DNA of 24,369 nt from Muribaculaceae bacterium (GCA_009775265.1 VSPG01000030.1:1-24369); one strand, 5' to 3'; counted from the first letter of the stretch, positions 1-8,760 are shown. Notes: generated by a model not told the origin, from the letters alone. Numbers and translations are program-made.

Positions 1-4
1 GAGT

Positions 5-137
5 GCAAAACCAAATTCTATTTGGGTTTTGCCGAGCGTGAGTATATAGGACGCAGTCAAATATACGGATAAGTCGAAAGCAAAACCAAATTAATTTGGT
101 TTTTGCCGAGCGGAGGTATATAGGACTTACAAATATA
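5..137. repeat. Two tandem copies of a hairpin-containing module
   Basis: Copy 1 begins at 5 and copy 2 at 80, a 75-bp period. Each opens with an imperfect palindrome (GCAAAACCAAAT ... ATTTGG(G)TTTTGC at 5-32; GCAAAACCAAATT ... AATTTGGTTTTTGC at 80-106). Each palindrome carries one extra base in its right arm, in different places. Then follows a near-identical tail, CGAGCG-[TG/GA]-(A)G-GTATATAGGAC-like, ending at 52 and 126. A few bases later both copies contain CAAATATA (58-65 and 130-137), which on the minus strand reads TATATTTG, a match to the Bacteroidetes -7 box TAnnTTTG. The module could be a duplicated promoter-leader for a gene left of the window, or a dispersed intergenic repeat. 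I cannot choose from this window alone. Confidence 0.6.
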
Positions 138-141
138 TAAC

Positions 142-178
142 AAAGAGCAGGCACGCATTGGTCGCGTGCCTGCTCTTT
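142..178 (+). terminator. Strong intrinsic terminator hairpin
   Basis: A perfect 15-bp inverted repeat (142-156 with 164-178) has a 7-nt loop and runs into five T residues on the plus strand (176-180). The T-run is better on plus than on minus, so it best fits termination of transcription entering from the left. It also lies just beyond the stop of the leftward esterase gene and could close that operon. Confidence 0.75.
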
Positions 179-196
179 TTCTATTACATTATGCAA

Positions 197-1630
197 TTAC
201 CAGTCGTCCGTTCTGAATGGGACAGCCGGCTGCTCATTACCTCCTATAAAATTGCCCGGTTTGAAATCTCCGAACCCGTAGCGCACCGCCGTCGGCTCGT
301 CCACGCCGTCGGCGGTGAGTACAAGCTCATTGGTCTGCCAGTGCAGCCATCCTGTGGCCGGGTGGAACACCTTGTCAGGACCGGCCAGTTCGAAACCTTC
401 CAGCATATAGTTACGACATATGCCCATATGCAAATTCTCAAATTCCACCCATGCTTCACGCCCCTTGACTTTCCAACTTTTATATACCGGGCCGCTGTCA
501 CACACATTATCGTGGCCGTAGGTGCGACGCAGGGCAAGATAGCTCAGGCGCTGTCCGACGGGGGCTTTGCGTCGCGGATGAATATTGAAACGTTCGAAAG
601 GCTCTGCAAGATCGTTGGTGCACACCATGCCGCTGTTGGGGATAATGGACTGCGCCTTGAACTGGGCTTCGCGCAACCGAGCACCATCGGCCCGCATGCC
701 GCTGCCGTAATCATACGGGGCTATTTCCACATAATAGAACGGAATTTCGCCCAGGCCAAGCTCTGTGCGCCAACGCTCCACCATCGCGGCAAGACGTTCC
801 GCATACGTGTCATGATGCCCTACATTGGAACAACCCTGATACCATATTAAGCCTTTGTATGTATAGCGCCGCACCGGACGGAACATAGCGTTGTACATCA
901 GCAAAGGACGACGATAATGCTCTATTGCCTCAATATCGGCAGGTTCAAGCGATACATCACTATAGGATTCAAGCATGTCGGCTGGCATCCAGCTCTCTAC
1001 TTTAGAACCCCCATATGCACTGCACACTATGCCAACCGGCACGTCAAGGGCGCGGCTAAGCGATTTTGCAAAATACCATGCCGTGGCACTGAAGTCCATT
1101 ACGTCGCGGTAATCTTCCGTAGTTTTCCAGCTGCTGCCGCACTCGTCAAGCGGTTCGTAACTCTGTCGCAGAGGTACAGTATACATGCGCACACCGGTCA
1201 TTTCTTTGGCGTTGATGGCATCGTCTATGCCATTCTGTACGCAACATCCGCCAAAACCCTTTAGCGGCATTTCCATATTGCTTTGGCCTGAAGCAAGCCA
1301 CACTTCGCCTATAAGCACATTCCCTACTTCTATTCTGCCTCCGTTATCATCGGAAAACACAATAGTTTCAGGCTTGAAGCTTCCGGCAGGCGTTTTTACG
1401 GATGCCGTCCAGGAACCGTCTTTTCCGGCCTGTACGCTCACAGCATCACCCCATGACGGAGTGACCGTCACTTTTGACCCAGGCGATGCATTGCCCCAAA
1501 GGCGGGCTTCGGCCTGCTGCTGCAGCACCATATTATCCCCTATGAGCGAATTAAGAGTAATGGCGGCATGTGAAAAGTGAGCGCAGCACAAAACCATGGC
1601 CGACAAGATAATACGTGATATGTTTTTCAT
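197..1630 (-). CDS. Sialate O-acetylesterase family (SGNH) carbohydrate esterase, secreted
   Basis: The 477-residue protein resembles the sialate 9-O-acetylesterase (SASA) family, which removes acetyl groups from sialic acids or from plant glycans. Residues 1-22 form a signal peptide ending in SHA, so it should be exported. The nucleophile motif GQSNM lies at 115-119 (Ser117). The Asp/His pair is D340 with H351 in an IHPRRK context close to the usual DxxxIHPxxK block. The family motif WYQGExN is present as WYQGCSN (263-269), with Cys replacing the usual Glu. It starts 14 bp after the stop of the GH127 gene, so the two are almost certainly co-transcribed. That pairing argues for deacetylation of an arabinose-containing plant glycan rather than sialic acid, but the substrate is inference. 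Confidence 0.85.
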   Translation of the reverse strand: MKNISRIILSAMVLCCAHFSHAAITLNSLIGDNMVLQQQAEARLWGNASPGSKVTVTPSWGDAVSVQAGKDGSWTASVKTPAGSFKPETIVFSDDNGGRIEVGNVLIGEVWLASGQSNMEMPLKGFGGCCVQNGIDDAINAKEMTGVRMYTVPLRQSYEPLDECGSSWKTTEDYRDVMDFSATAWYFAKSLSRALDVPVGIVCSAYGGSKVESWMPADMLESYSDVSLEPADIEAIEHYRRPLLMYNAMFRPVRRYTYKGLIWYQGCSNVGHHDTYAERLAAMVERWRTELGLGEIPFYYVEIAPYDYGSGMRADGARLREAQFKAQSIIPNSGMVCTNDLAEPFERFNIHPRRKAPVGQRLSYLALRRTYGHDNVCDSGPVYKSWKVKGREAWVEFENLHMGICRNYMLEGFELAGPDKVFHPATGWLHWQTNELVLTADGVDEPTAVRYGFGDFKPGNFIGGNEQPAVPFRTDDW

Positions 1631-1644
1631 ACGTAAAAGTGTGT

Positions 1645-4008
1645 TTATTTATTTTCGGGATGAATCAGACGTACATGGAACACATCGCCGGCCGTATTAC
1701 CTTTGTGCGCACGGAATGCTATGACAACACTGTCGCGTTCCGACACATGCGCCGGCAATGCATATTCTACGTCGACAAAACGTTCTTCACGCCAACGGTC
1801 CGAGATGTTTTCCGTAGCCACCAACTCGCCGTCAGCAAGTATGTCGAAGCGCCGGTTGCCGGCCTGGTTGCCCCAATAGCGCACCATAAGACTCAAACCG
1901 GGCTTGCGTTGAGTACGCATGCGATAAGAGAAACTGCCGCCATAGGCATTACGGAAAGGCTGTCCGAAAGCCACACCTTTTCCTGAGGATTCGGCCACCA
2001 TGAAGTGATCGGCTTCGGGCTGCTGTTCTCCGGTGTTAACCGCATCTACCGTGCGTCGGTCAAGAGCAAGTACGCGTTCCTCGTCGCGTTTCATAGCATC
2101 GAGATGGGCGGCATATCCATCAGGCGTCATAGACAGCCAATACATCATGTAGCGGCAATCGTGGATAGCGGCAAAAGGCTTCAGTTCCATCTTCATTCCG
2201 GGTTCGGCAAACACGCCTTGCAAAGTATAGTGCATCGGTTTTTCAGTCGGCTGTATGGCAGCGAGCAGGGCGGCGCTGTCGGAAAGCACCACCGGAGTAT
2301 CGAACACCGACATCAGCGGGCCTCCGGCCACATGGGCCCAACGGGCGTCGTCTGCCACAAGTCCGTCGAGATGTTCTTTATTCAGTTCGGCGCCAAGCAC
2401 GATGGGGCCTCTGAGAAGTGAAATATATTCCGGTTTATGCCTTAGACGTTCTATAGAGAACTCCATCGGCAAATCAACATCCACTACATCGCCGTCATTC
2501 CATTGGCGGTTCACCACCGCATATCCAGACGCATCCGTGCCTACTTTGCATTCTTGTCCGTTTACGCGTACTTTCATTCCTGAGCACCATCCCGGATGGC
2601 GCAGCATGAGGCTGAAATTGCGGGGAGAGTCGAGGTTGACAATGAGTTTTGTAGACTCGCTGTCAGGGAATGACGTTTCCTGCGTGAGCGTGACACCCAT
2701 GTCCGACGCCTTCAGTCTTGAAGCTATGAACAGATTCACGTAGATGCTGTCGTTGCCGGAGTGCGTGTAGATGAACTGCCCGTATTTTCCATGGTTCTCC
2801 ATGCCTGTCCCTACACAGCACCACATCGCGCTGTTAGGCTGCGAATACACGCGATAGTGTCCGGGGCGCGCAGGAGTAAAATATACATATCCTCCATGCT
2901 CCGGATGCTGCGTGGAAAGAATGTGGTTGTAAAGCGCGCGCTCATAGAAATCAACATACGCTACATCGGGTTTCATGCGGAAAAGTCCTTCTGTAAGCTT
3001 CAGCATATTGTTGGTGTTACACGATTCGGGGCCTTCGCGGTCGGTGACATAGCTCAGGTAATCGTCGGCAGCGGGAAAATGCTCGCGACGGCTGTTTCCG
3101 CCTATTGAAATGGAGCGGGATTCCACCACTGTATGCCAAAAGTTATCTGCGGCACGGCGGAATTCATCGCCGCCGCCAAGTTCGGCTATACGCTGAAATC
3201 CCACAAATTTAGGCACTTGGGTGTTGGCGTGCATGTTATCAAGATTGTCTACGCCTGCAGCAAGGCTGTCCAGCACTTTATGGTGCGAGAAACGCCGTGC
3301 GGCATACAGGTAGCGTTCGTCACCGGTCATCGCATAGGCATCAGCATATACTTCAGGCATACCACCATGCTCGCAATCAAGCATGGCCTCCATCTGCTCG
3401 TCAGACAGTCCGGCGGTCAGATTCACGCCCCAGTCGCACAAACCGAGAAACAGACGGCGCGCCTGTTCGTTGCCGGCGTACAGCCATGCGTCACGCAGGC
3501 CGGCGTATGTTTTGTGCACGTTGTACCACGGCACCCATCTTTTCCATACCATTGCCACATTGCCGCGTTTTATCTCACCCCATACTTCGGCACTTCCTGG
3601 CACACCCCCTATATATCCGTCGCTTGACGCTTCGGCACAACGCGCCAATTCGGCTACGGCATAGTCCAGCCGCTGTTTCAACTCTTCACGGCCTGTGGCT
3701 GCATAATGCATTGCGAGAGCCGAAAGATAATGGCCGCCGACATGGCCGTCAAGCCCTTCCCAATTGCCGAACAATTCGCCTCGAGGCTCAAGGCCGGCCT
3801 CTTTCAGATAAGGCGCAAGCAAGCGGTCTGTATCATAGGCCAACAGCACCTCGGTATTAAGATCGCAGGCGTGGCGGAATACAGAACCTGGCAACAGTTC
3901 AACCTGCGACAGCGGAAATTCGTTCAAATAAAGTAAGTCTTGCGCCTTAAGCGCCGGAGCAAGAGCCATGCATGCGGCTACCGCGCATAGGCCGGATTTC
4001 AATTTCAT
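1645..4008 (-). CDS. GH127 beta-L-arabinofuranosidase (DUF1680 family), exported
   Basis: The 787-residue protein begins with a signal peptide (about 1-22, ending LKA before QD). The (alpha/alpha)6-barrel motifs are clear: GGHYLSALAM (91-100), HANTQVPK near 260, ESCNTNN (E328, C330) and MWCCVGTGMENHG (C397, C398). In the characterised Bifidobacterium enzyme HypBA1 the Zn site and nucleophile are E338, C340, C417 and C418. All four have counterparts here, so the enzyme should be active. The last 140 or so residues form an extra beta-rich tail (GxSFSYRM, FDILADGEL) seen in many Bacteroidales members. The enzyme would release beta-L-arabinofuranose from plant glycans or glycoproteins in the periplasm. 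It is the first gene of a two-gene operon with the esterase. No SusC/SusD or regulator is next to it. Confidence 0.9.
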   Translation of the reverse strand: MKLKSGLCAVAACMALAPALKAQDLLYLNEFPLSQVELLPGSVFRHACDLNTEVLLAYDTDRLLAPYLKEAGLEPRGELFGNWEGLDGHVGGHYLSALAMHYAATGREELKQRLDYAVAELARCAEASSDGYIGGVPGSAEVWGEIKRGNVAMVWKRWVPWYNVHKTYAGLRDAWLYAGNEQARRLFLGLCDWGVNLTAGLSDEQMEAMLDCEHGGMPEVYADAYAMTGDERYLYAARRFSHHKVLDSLAAGVDNLDNMHANTQVPKFVGFQRIAELGGGDEFRRAADNFWHTVVESRSISIGGNSRREHFPAADDYLSYVTDREGPESCNTNNMLKLTEGLFRMKPDVAYVDFYERALYNHILSTQHPEHGGYVYFTPARPGHYRVYSQPNSAMWCCVGTGMENHGKYGQFIYTHSGNDSIYVNLFIASRLKASDMGVTLTQETSFPDSESTKLIVNLDSPRNFSLMLRHPGWCSGMKVRVNGQECKVGTDASGYAVVNRQWNDGDVVDVDLPMEFSIERLRHKPEYISLLRGPIVLGAELNKEHLDGLVADDARWAHVAGGPLMSVFDTPVVLSDSAALLAAIQPTEKPMHYTLQGVFAEPGMKMELKPFAAIHDCRYMMYWLSMTPDGYAAHLDAMKRDEERVLALDRRTVDAVNTGEQQPEADHFMVAESSGKGVAFGQPFRNAYGGSFSYRMRTQRKPGLSLMVRYWGNQAGNRRFDILADGELVATENISDRWREERFVDVEYALPAHVSERDSVVIAFRAHKGNTAGDVFHVRLIHPENK

Positions 4009-4042
4009 TTCAGGTACTCTTTAATTAATAAGGTTTCTTCTG

Positions 4043-4050
4043 CAAAGATA
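4043..4050 (-). promoter_or_regulatory. Putative -7 box for the GH127-esterase operon
   Basis: The minus strand reads TATCTTTG, an exact fit to the Bacteroidetes -7 consensus TAnnTTTG, 35 bp before the GH127 start codon. The -33 region is AT-rich but has no clean TTTG at the usual spacing. Confidence 0.5.
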
Positions 4051-4123
4051 CGGCAAAAACATGTTTTATTTAAATAATCTCTAAATAAATCCTAATAAAA
4101 TATTATACTTGACACAAAAGTGT

Positions 4124-4131
4124 TATATTTG
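4124..4131 (+). promoter_or_regulatory. Putative -7 box for the TPR lipoprotein gene
   Basis: TATATTTG exactly matches TAnnTTTG and lies 56 bp before the ATG at 4188, leaving a leader of about 50 nt. A TTG at 4109-4111 is too close (12 bp) to be a normal -33 element. The 179-bp interval holds this box and the divergent GH127 box and nothing else I can identify. Confidence 0.5.
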
Positions 4132-4187
4132 CAATAGTATTCATCATAATATAACAATACGTCATACCAACCCTAATATCAACTCAC

Positions 4188-5867
4188 ATGAATCGCAAAT
4201 TATGTGTGCTTGCCGCTACAGGCGCCGTATTGGCACTTTCGTCGTGCGGCAAAAAACTCGGTCAGTTCAATTCCGACTACTTCACCGTCAACCCGAATCC
4301 GCTTGAAGTAGTGGGCGAAAAAGTGCCCGCTACGGTCACTGCCCGCGTTCCGGCCAAGTTCTTCGTGAAAAACGCCGAAGTCACCGTTACGCCCTATCTT
4401 GTGTACAACGGCACCGAAACAGCTTCACAGGCCTATAGTTTCCAAGGCGAGAAAGTGCGCGGAAACGCTCCCGTCGTAAACTATGAACATGGCGGCACAC
4501 TCACCATTCCTGTGAGCTACAACTACACCCCCGACATGGCTCAAAGCGTGCTCGAACTTGCATTCAACGTGCGTCAAGGCGGCAAACAATATGTTCTTCC
4601 ACGAGTACAGGTGGCCAAAGGCGTTATCACAACAGCAGCCATGGCCGATGCTGCCGGTGTGTCCCCCGCTCTTGCCCAGGATGCCTTCCAGCGCATAATC
4701 AATGAAAAATACGCTGCGGACATCATGTTCCTAATCAATCAGGCGAACATACGCGCAGGCGAGCTTAAAACCGACGCAATGCTTGAGTTGCAAAAGGAAA
4801 TCCGCGAAGCCAACGCCGCCGCAAACCGCGAAATCGAAGAAATCAACATTTCCTCCTACGCATCGCCCGACGGCGGCTACGACCTCAACCGTCGCCTCGC
4901 CGAAAACCGCGAGAAAAACACCGACAGCTACTTGCGTGGCCAGCTCAAAAAAGACAAAATCACTGAATTCGGCGAACTCACTTCGCAGTTCACAGCCGAA
5001 GACTGGGAAGGTTTCCAAGAACTTGTGTCGAAAAGCAACATACAGGACAAAGAACTGATTCTAAGCGTCCTCTCCATGTACAAAGACCCGGAAGAACGCG
5101 AACGCGAGATTCGTAACCTTTCCAACGTATTCGAACAGCTTGCCGACAACATCCTCCCCCAACTGCGCTATTCACGCATCACTGCAAGCGTAAATGTCAT
5201 AGGCAAAAGCGATGAAGAAATCAACAGCCTTTTCGACTCCAATCCTTCGGCTCTCAAAGTAGACGAAATTCTTTACGCAGCTACCCTCACCGACGATAAT
5301 GCACGACGTATGGCCATCTACAAAAAGGCCACAGAGCTGTATCCTGAAGACTACCGCACCTGGAACGACCTCGGCCTAACACAATATGTAGCCAAGGATT
5401 ATAAAAACGCTGCTGCAAACTTCAATAAAGCGGCACGCCTCGCGCCCGCCAATGGTGAACCGCAGATGAACCTCGGCCTCATCGAAATGCTCAACAAGAA
5501 TTACAGCAAAGCTAACCAGCTCTTCGGTTCTGCCGCCGGCGTAAGCGAACTCAACGAAGCTCTTGGCGTATATTACCTCAAGCAGGGCGACAACGCAGCT
5601 GCCGCACGCGCATTCGGCGACAGCAAGAGCAACAATGCTGCACTGGCCCAGATACTCACCAAGGACTATTCCAAAGCCAAAGGCACACTTGCCGCCATCA
5701 ACAATCCAGATGCAAACACATTCTACCTGATGGCAATTCTCGGCGCACGCACCAACAACCAGCAGATGCTCAGCACCAATTTGCGTCAGGCCGTGCGCAT
5801 GGACAGCAGCCTCGCTTCCAAAGCAGCCAAAGACCTTGAGTTCGCCGACTTCACCCTTCCCTTCTGA
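4188..5867 (+). CDS. Outer-membrane lipoprotein with OmpA-like segment and TPR repeats
   Basis: The 559-residue protein starts with a lipoprotein signal (LSSC, Cys20 lipidated). Residues about 30-145 look like a beta-sandwich region. An Ala/Glu-rich helix (190-215) leads into IEEINISSYASPDGG and LNRRLAENREKNTDSYL (215-249). That resembles the core of an OmpA-like fold (GxTDxxGxxxxNxxLSxxRAxxVxxYL), ending near LRYSRITASVNV at 326-337. Residues about 355-545 contain TPR units, for example YRTWNDLGLTQYVAKDYKNAAANF. The gene stands alone, with its own promoter and terminator. It probably sits in the outer membrane facing the periplasm and may bind peptidoglycan or scaffold partners. I know no precise function for this architecture. 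Confidence 0.8.
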   Translation: MNRKLCVLAATGAVLALSSCGKKLGQFNSDYFTVNPNPLEVVGEKVPATVTARVPAKFFVKNAEVTVTPYLVYNGTETASQAYSFQGEKVRGNAPVVNYEHGGTLTIPVSYNYTPDMAQSVLELAFNVRQGGKQYVLPRVQVAKGVITTAAMADAAGVSPALAQDAFQRIINEKYAADIMFLINQANIRAGELKTDAMLELQKEIREANAAANREIEEINISSYASPDGGYDLNRRLAENREKNTDSYLRGQLKKDKITEFGELTSQFTAEDWEGFQELVSKSNIQDKELILSVLSMYKDPEEREREIRNLSNVFEQLADNILPQLRYSRITASVNVIGKSDEEINSLFDSNPSALKVDEILYAATLTDDNARRMAIYKKATELYPEDYRTWNDLGLTQYVAKDYKNAAANFNKAARLAPANGEPQMNLGLIEMLNKNYSKANQLFGSAAGVSELNEALGVYYLKQGDNAAAARAFGDSKSNNAALAQILTKDYSKAKGTLAAINNPDANTFYLMAILGARTNNQQMLSTNLRQAVRMDSSLASKAAKDLEFADFTLPF

Positions 5868-5890
5868 ATATCTCCACGATTTAATAATTA

Positions 5891-5926
5891 AACAAAAGAG
5901 CGCCGACAAATCGGCGCTCTTTTGTT
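5891..5926 (+). terminator. Terminator of the TPR lipoprotein gene
   Basis: A 16-bp perfect stem (5891-5906 with 5911-5926), with a 4-nt loop and a GC-rich core, has TTTTGTTTT on its plus-strand 3' side. It lies 24 bp after the stop of the lipoprotein gene. Confidence 0.85.
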
Positions 5927-5944
5927 TTGGACATATGGTTTACA

Positions 5945-5984
5945 AAAGCCGCCGAATGATGCTTGTTCATCATTCGGCGGCTTT
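5945..5984 (-). terminator. Terminator of malQ
   Basis: A 17-bp perfect stem (5945-5961 with 5968-5984) with a 6-nt loop is followed on the minus strand by TTTTG. It sits 15 bp beyond the malQ stop and back to back with the previous hairpin, so each convergent gene has its own terminator. Confidence 0.8.
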
Positions 5985-5999
5985 ATATCTTTTGTACGC

Positions 6000-8672
6000 T
6001 TATCTGCCGCTATGCGCTATGGCATTGTGCAGTATCTCGTTGAAACTGTCGCTCCCGAGCAAATCCTCAAGAGTAAGATGCATACGGTACCGCCAATAAT
6101 GCCGCGAATTTGCCGGTACGTTTATCTGCTCCTCACGCGGATCGTTGCGACGCAGATCTCCGTCTATTGACAGCCAGTCCTGCAAAGGCAGAATGCACAG
6201 CATCGACGGAGATTGTAGGTGCAAGTCGATAATACGACGGCATATCCATGGTTCAGCATAGAATGGCGCGCCGCCGTTTTCATGCAGCACTTCATTGTAG
6301 AAACGCTGTGTGGCCGCGCGGTCTTCCTCCCACCACTGGCGTATGCCTCCCATGTCATGCGTGGATGTCGTGCACACGGAATAATAGGGATATGCCGCCG
6401 TATTGCCGAACTCCGTTGCGGGGTCTTTCGGCATACGCTGAATCTCAAGGGCAAGAATTTCCAGTTCATGCATCACAGAAGGAACACAATGCGGAATCAT
6501 ACCTAAATCCTCGGCGCACACAAGCATATCGGTAGCATCTATAAGCGGGGGCAGTTTCGCCATTGCTTTGTCGTACCAGAATGCATCATGACGATGATAA
6601 AAGAAATCGTTGTACAGACGATTGAAACACCATTTTTCATAATCATTCAGCGAGCGGTAGATATAGCTGTGCTGTGCCGAAATACGCGGATGGTATTTGC
6701 CGCGCTCCGCAGGGTCTTCAATAAAGAGCACATTGTCTATCAGCCCCATCAGGCCATCGCTTATACGTTTATTTTCGGGAGTGTCCGGCATGGTAGCGAA
6801 ATAGTCAACCACTTTGCGTTGTGTCGCCACCTCGTGCCGCAGACGATAACGTCCGTCGCCTTCACTGATAAGATAGTGCTCTCTTACAAAGTCAGTCAGT
6901 TCTCCGAAGTAGTCGCCGACGAACCAGTCCATGATATAAGGACGGGCATGCAATTCCGGATTAATCCAAAAATCATAGCTGCCACGCAACTCGTCAGGCG
7001 AGAACGGGAGAGCCGGATTGAACACGCCGAGAAGGCCATGCACGGCATCCATCGGAATCTGCCATATGCGGAAGAAGCCAAGAACATGATCTATGCGATA
7101 AGCGTCGAAATATTCGCTCATCTTGCGGAAGCGGGCTTTCCACCACGCATATCCGTCGCGGGCCATGACGTCCCATTTGTAAGTCGGAAGTCCCCAATTC
7201 TGTCCGAGTACAGAAAAATCGTCCGGCGGAGCTCCGGCTTGCGAATCCAGATTGAACAATTCCGGGCTCTGCCATGCGTCGGCACTTGTACGGGAGATTC
7301 CGATAGGTATATCGCCCTTTATAGCCACTCCATGCTCACGTGCATAAGCGGCAACCTCGCGCATCTGTCGGTCAAGATGATACTGAAGATAGCAGACATA
7401 GTTTATGTCGTCGGCATTATCCTTCACAAACTTTTCTATCTCTGCAGCATCATAGCGGCTATGCTTCGGCCATTGTGTGAAATCAGGAGTGGAATAGCGG
7501 TCGCGCAGCACGCAGAAGGCAGCATAGGGCAATAGCCACGAACTATTGGCTGCATAAAACGCCTTGTAGCTGTCGGATGCAAGTACTTTTGCTCCATCCT
7601 GAGCGAAAATCTCGTGGTAGAATGCGATTTTTGCCTGATTGACGCGTTCATAATCAATTTGTTCAAGAGCGTTAAGCTCTTGTCTGAGGCGTTCATAGTG
7701 TTCTCGACGTCCTTTGTCGGCCAGCGTGCCGAGCGCAGAAAGGCGCAGATACATGGGATGCAGGGCAAATATAGAATTTGCATTGTATGGATACGAATCG
7801 GTCCATGTATGCGTCATGGTGGTGTCATTTATCGGCAGCACCTGCAGGAAACGCTGTCCCGTGGCAGCAGCCCAGTCCACCATCTTTTTCAAATCGTAGA
7901 AATCTCCTACTCCGAAGTCTTCTTCGCTACGCAGTGCGAATACAGGAATCGCCACTCCAGCACCCTTCCAATGGAAAGGATTGTCGATTCGCAACCCGCT
8001 AAGCAAAGTCGCCTCACCAATTGACGGCGAAACGCCCACTCTACGGTTTGGGCCATTTTCCCAAGCAACGACATGCCCGTCGTATTTGTCAAGAACCACG
8101 AACTTATATTCTGTGGCATCCGTTATGTCTCCAGCCTCGGCAACCGCACGCCATCGTGGATAAAGAGCGTCGTTCATAAGTATCGCACGGGACGGATTCC
8201 AGCCACCGAGCGACGGCGTGGAACCGCAGACGGCAAGCACCTGTCCCGGCGCAACCATGGGAGCCTCTACTTCAAACATAAGTTTTCCGGCACATGGGAG
8301 CAACTCCGCATCGGCGCTTTCTCGCTTACACACGCACTGGGTAAAAGCGGAAGAATAAAAAGGCTTGTCGGAAGGCATATCGCTCCAGCGGTCAAACACA
8401 CTGCAGCTATGGAGACCCGGTGCAGAGACAAGACGATGCTCTGCGCCCCATTCACGCCGTACGACATGGCCGTCACGAACTACAATGTAATGATACGTAA
8501 GAGGAAATTCCGTCTCGGCTATGTCCGCATTCAGAGTCCATTTGCCGTCCTCTCCGGCTGCCATGGGAGCGGCAAAATTCTCGCGTCCCTGGCCGAGAGC
8601 ATGAGCGTTACCACACACTTTGAGGCATTCACCCCACTGGGTGCGGTAATTTATGTGCAATGTAAGCATCAT
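6000..8672 (-). CDS. malQ: 4-alpha-glucanotransferase (GH77) with two N-terminal CBM20 domains
   Basis: The 890-residue amylomaltase transfers alpha-1,4-glucan segments in maltodextrin and glycogen metabolism. It has no signal peptide, so it is cytoplasmic. Two starch-binding CBM20-like domains occupy about 1-95 and 130-225 (the second has LAVCGSTPSLGGWNP). The GH77 domain starts near 235. Catalytic residues are visible: nucleophile D528 (RIDHV), acid/base E721 (CAEDLG) and D773 (STHD). The nucleophile and acid/base lie 193 residues apart, far more than the 47 in Thermus amylomaltase (D293/E340). This implies a large insert such as that of plant DPE2, which also has tandem CBM20 domains. Two Met codons start the frame and either could be used. 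The gene is monocistronic, between its own hairpin and the nrdJ terminator. Confidence 0.92.
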   Translation of the reverse strand: MMLTLHINYRTQWGECLKVCGNAHALGQGRENFAAPMAAGEDGKWTLNADIAETEFPLTYHYIVVRDGHVVRREWGAEHRLVSAPGLHSCSVFDRWSDMPSDKPFYSSAFTQCVCKRESADAELLPCAGKLMFEVEAPMVAPGQVLAVCGSTPSLGGWNPSRAILMNDALYPRWRAVAEAGDITDATEYKFVVLDKYDGHVVAWENGPNRRVGVSPSIGEATLLSGLRIDNPFHWKGAGVAIPVFALRSEEDFGVGDFYDLKKMVDWAAATGQRFLQVLPINDTTMTHTWTDSYPYNANSIFALHPMYLRLSALGTLADKGRREHYERLRQELNALEQIDYERVNQAKIAFYHEIFAQDGAKVLASDSYKAFYAANSSWLLPYAAFCVLRDRYSTPDFTQWPKHSRYDAAEIEKFVKDNADDINYVCYLQYHLDRQMREVAAYAREHGVAIKGDIPIGISRTSADAWQSPELFNLDSQAGAPPDDFSVLGQNWGLPTYKWDVMARDGYAWWKARFRKMSEYFDAYRIDHVLGFFRIWQIPMDAVHGLLGVFNPALPFSPDELRGSYDFWINPELHARPYIMDWFVGDYFGELTDFVREHYLISEGDGRYRLRHEVATQRKVVDYFATMPDTPENKRISDGLMGLIDNVLFIEDPAERGKYHPRISAQHSYIYRSLNDYEKWCFNRLYNDFFYHRHDAFWYDKAMAKLPPLIDATDMLVCAEDLGMIPHCVPSVMHELEILALEIQRMPKDPATEFGNTAAYPYYSVCTTSTHDMGGIRQWWEEDRAATQRFYNEVLHENGGAPFYAEPWICRRIIDLHLQSPSMLCILPLQDWLSIDGDLRRNDPREEQINVPANSRHYWRYRMHLTLEDLLGSDSFNEILHNAIAHSGR

Positions 8673-8732
8673 GGCTATTAGGATGTTGATTTTTGAATTA
8701 TGATATAATCTTGTTTCTACATGTAAAAGTAG

Positions 8733-8760
8733 AAAAAATGGGCGAGAAACCCGCCCATTT
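8733..8760 (-). terminator. Terminator of nrdJ
   Basis: A 9-bp stem, AAATGGGCG paired with CGCCCATTT (8736-8744 with 8752-8760), has a 7-nt loop. On the minus strand it runs into TTTTTT. It lies 25 bp after the nrdJ stop and upstream of malQ. Confidence 0.85.

Noticed and set aside
158..850. Long open frame antisense to the esterase gene, and many similar frames antisense to other genes
   Set aside because: They mirror the codon pattern of the real genes, lack recognisable domains, and overlap well-supported coding sequence.
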